A stretch of DNA of 54,089 bases from Rhodopseudomonas rhenobacensis. GTDB taxonomy: Bacteria > Pseudomonadota > Alphaproteobacteria > Rhizobiales > Xanthobacteraceae. The translations under genes were made by a program, and so were the position numbers. Of the stretch, positions 52,685 to 54,089 are shown in pieces. The stretch is from positions 1 through 54,089 of the forward strand of contig NZ_JACHIH010000035.1 in assembly GCF_014203125.1 (NCBI RefSeq), given 5' to 3'. Numbering within the stretch: position 1 is the first letter of the stretch; the number at the start of each line of letters is the position of its first letter. The notes beneath the pieces were generated by a model. It was not told the DNA's origin. It saw nothing but the letters and a program-made list of their open reading frames with translations, and searched no databases.

Positions 52685-53896
52685 ATGATGCGTTTCACCA
52701 AGCCTTTGCTGCTGGTCGGACTGGCGCTGACCGCGTCCACATTGCCGCAGATCGCCCAAGCCACCACGGCCGAAGACCAAATCACCGCCCGCCTCAACGC
52801 CCTGGAGAAGGAAAACGCCGGGCTGCGCGCCCGCCTCAACCGGCTCGAGGCGACCAAGACCGCAAGGCCGCTCGCGCCGGCGACAGGCGGCGCGACGATG
52901 GCGGCGATGCCGCGGCAGTCGGCCGAGCCGTTCAACAAGGCGCCGATTGCCATCATCCACCCCGCGCCGCCGCAGGCGTTCGAAATCTCCGGCTCGCTGT
53001 TGTTTCTGCAATCCGCCGCCGGCAATATGGAATACGCCACGCTGATCAATCCTTTGCCGGTGGTGTCGCCGCATTGGAACAATCAGTCGCTGGCCCCCGA
53101 CTTCGCCGCGGCGTTCGACCTCGGCGCCCGCTACATGAACGGCGCCAACGACATCGCCGTGCAATGGACGCATCTCAAGGCCACCACCAATGCGTCGTTC
53201 GAAGGCACGCCTGACCAGATGGTCGGGCCTCCCTACCTGATCGGCCCGGAGTCGGCGCTGTACAAGGTCGGCCGCGGCTCGCTGCAGAGCGAATTCGACT
53301 CGGTGAAGATGGATGTCGGGCACACGTTCTGCGTCGACTGCGACTTCCAGATGCGCGCGTTCGGCGGCGTCGAGTTCGCCCGGATCGGCCAGGACCTCAC
53401 CGGAACGGCGGAAAGCCGCGACGCCCAGGCTTCGAGCTCCTACACCAACCATTCGAAATTCACCGGCGCCGGCCCGCGGATCGGGGTGAAGAGCCAGTAC
53501 TCACTCGGCAGCTTCGACTTCTCCGGCGAAATCGCCGGCGCGGCGCTGATCGGCACCACGCAGAGCCGGGTGGACTACCTCACGGTCAAGCCGGTGCTGG
53601 CGCAGCCGACCGTGCAATATCTGGCGTCGCCCAATGCGACGCGGGTGATCCCCAGCGTCAACGCGAGGCTCGCCACCGCCTATAATTTCGCACCGACCGC
53701 CTACGGCCTGTTCAAGGTCGAGGTCGGCTATCAGGCCGCGGTGTATTTCGACGCGGTCGGCGAATACGCCGTGACCCAGGTGCCGACCTCGCTGGTGCTG
53801 CCGCCGAACGGCGTCTATCTCGCCACCGCGCAGCATCTCACCAGCAACTTCACCACCCACGGCCCGTTCATGACCGCGAAGTGGCAGTTCCAGTAG
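52685..53896 (+). CDS. Lpg1974-family outer-membrane beta-barrel protein
   Basis: The 403-residue protein has a signal peptide (FTKPLLLVGLALTASTLPQI, cleavage near AQA), a short coiled coil (ITARLNALEKENAGLRARLN) that may trimerise or attach to peptidoglycan, then a beta-rich barrel (about 95-403) ending with aromatic residues in FMTAKWQFQ, the C-terminal Phe needed by the BAM machinery. Blocks such as FDLGARYMNGANDIAVQWTH fit the Lpg1974 pore-forming family, related to the Legionella major outer-membrane protein. Two close cysteines (FCVDCDF) may form a disulfide. ATG 52685 is followed by a second Met at 52688, which could also be used. Confidence 0.8.
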   Translation: MMRFTKPLLLVGLALTASTLPQIAQATTAEDQITARLNALEKENAGLRARLNRLEATKTARPLAPATGGATMAAMPRQSAEPFNKAPIAIIHPAPPQAFEISGSLLFLQSAAGNMEYATLINPLPVVSPHWNNQSLAPDFAAAFDLGARYMNGANDIAVQWTHLKATTNASFEGTPDQMVGPPYLIGPESALYKVGRGSLQSEFDSVKMDVGHTFCVDCDFQMRAFGGVEFARIGQDLTGTAESRDAQASSSYTNHSKFTGAGPRIGVKSQYSLGSFDFSGEIAGAALIGTTQSRVDYLTVKPVLAQPTVQYLASPNATRVIPSVNARLATAYNFAPTAYGLFKVEVGYQAAVYFDAVGEYAVTQVPTSLVLPPNGVYLATAQHLTSNFTTHGPFMTAKWQFQ

Positions 53897-53913
53897 CAGA
53901 GGGCGCTGCCTTC

Positions 53914-53987
53914 ACCTCTCCCCGCTTGCGGGGAGAGGTCGACCCGGCGGAGCGCAGCGAAGCCGGGTCGGGTGAGGGGGCGCCTCG
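53914..53987. repeat. GC-rich palindromic intergenic repeat, copy 2
   Basis: ACCTCTCCCCGC, loop TT, GCGGGGAGAGGT (53914-53939) is followed by a second hairpin GACCCGGC...GCCGGGTC (53941-53969) and GGGTGAGGGGGCGCCTC. The modules are the reverse complement of those at 124-170. It lies 18 bp after the porin stop and may stabilise the mRNA end or limit readthrough. Confidence 0.75.
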
Positions 53988-54089
53988 ACGTAACGAGACG
54001 CCCCCTTGTATCTGCCCATTGAGCAAAATGTGCGATGGAAGCGGCTTAGCGCGTTGGCCGGTGGCCACCGGCCAACGCGCGCGGCGATG

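Noticed and set aside
1-54089. CRISPR array or cas genes
   Set aside because: No regularly spaced repeats of CRISPR type and no cas homologue were seen; the tandem repeats present are short and coding or isolated.

Overview
The window is chromosomal DNA from a high-GC alphaproteobacterium, most likely Rhodopseudomonas/Bradyrhizobium (Nitrobacteraceae). The evidence is the codon and base bias, the dense GC-rich palindromic intergenic repeats, the Ti/RSF1010-type mobilisation genes and an Lpg1974-type porin. This family assignment is inference; no rRNA or other marker gene is present.

Layout. (1) 0.2-3.5 kb: livHMGF, a branched-chain amino-acid-type ABC transporter without its binding protein. 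(2) 3.7-22.0 kb: a surface or exopolysaccharide locus. It has a secreted glycoside hydrolase, a GT2, a Wzx-like flippase, a PrmC-like methyltransferase with a GNAT protein, an amide/acyl-activation set (NadE-like ligase, AMP-forming ligase, carrier protein, AsnB-like amidotransferase), a Wzz/GumC-type chain-length protein, a Wzy-like polymerase, a polysaccharide deacetylase and two GT4 enzymes. A VanZ-like gene follows. (3) About 22.55-40.7 kb: an 18-kb genomic island beside tRNA-Leu(CAA). A P4-type integrase lies at the tRNA end, an imperfect copy of the tRNA 3' end lies at the far end, and integrase-site-like GATACCA repeats occur at both ends. The island has AlpA- and excisionase-like proteins, a TraA relaxase/helicase, traC, traD and a clear RSF1010-like oriT, but no type IV secretion or coupling protein, so it looks like an integrative mobilisable element. 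(4) 40.7-54 kb: core-type genes, namely dsbB, an AbrB-family membrane protein, a repeat-containing periplasmic protein, lrgAB, a DsbA-like oxidoreductase, a HisKA_2 kinase, a Uma2 protein, an HNH protein, glgCA, a CBS protein and an outer-membrane porin.

The most unusual part is the island cargo at 28.7-34.7 kb. It holds two related membrane proteins with a dCTP-deaminase/dUTPase-fold domain that lack the expected deaminase residues, a short adenylosuccinate-synthetase homologue with Ser where PurA has its catalytic Asp (a PurZ-like feature), a three-domain protein (DEDD exonuclease, DUF429, P-loop kinase) and a protein of unknown family with a DPDNG motif. Together they suggest a deoxynucleotide-directed system, either anti-phage defence or altered-purine metabolism. 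This function is inferred from domains and clustering only.
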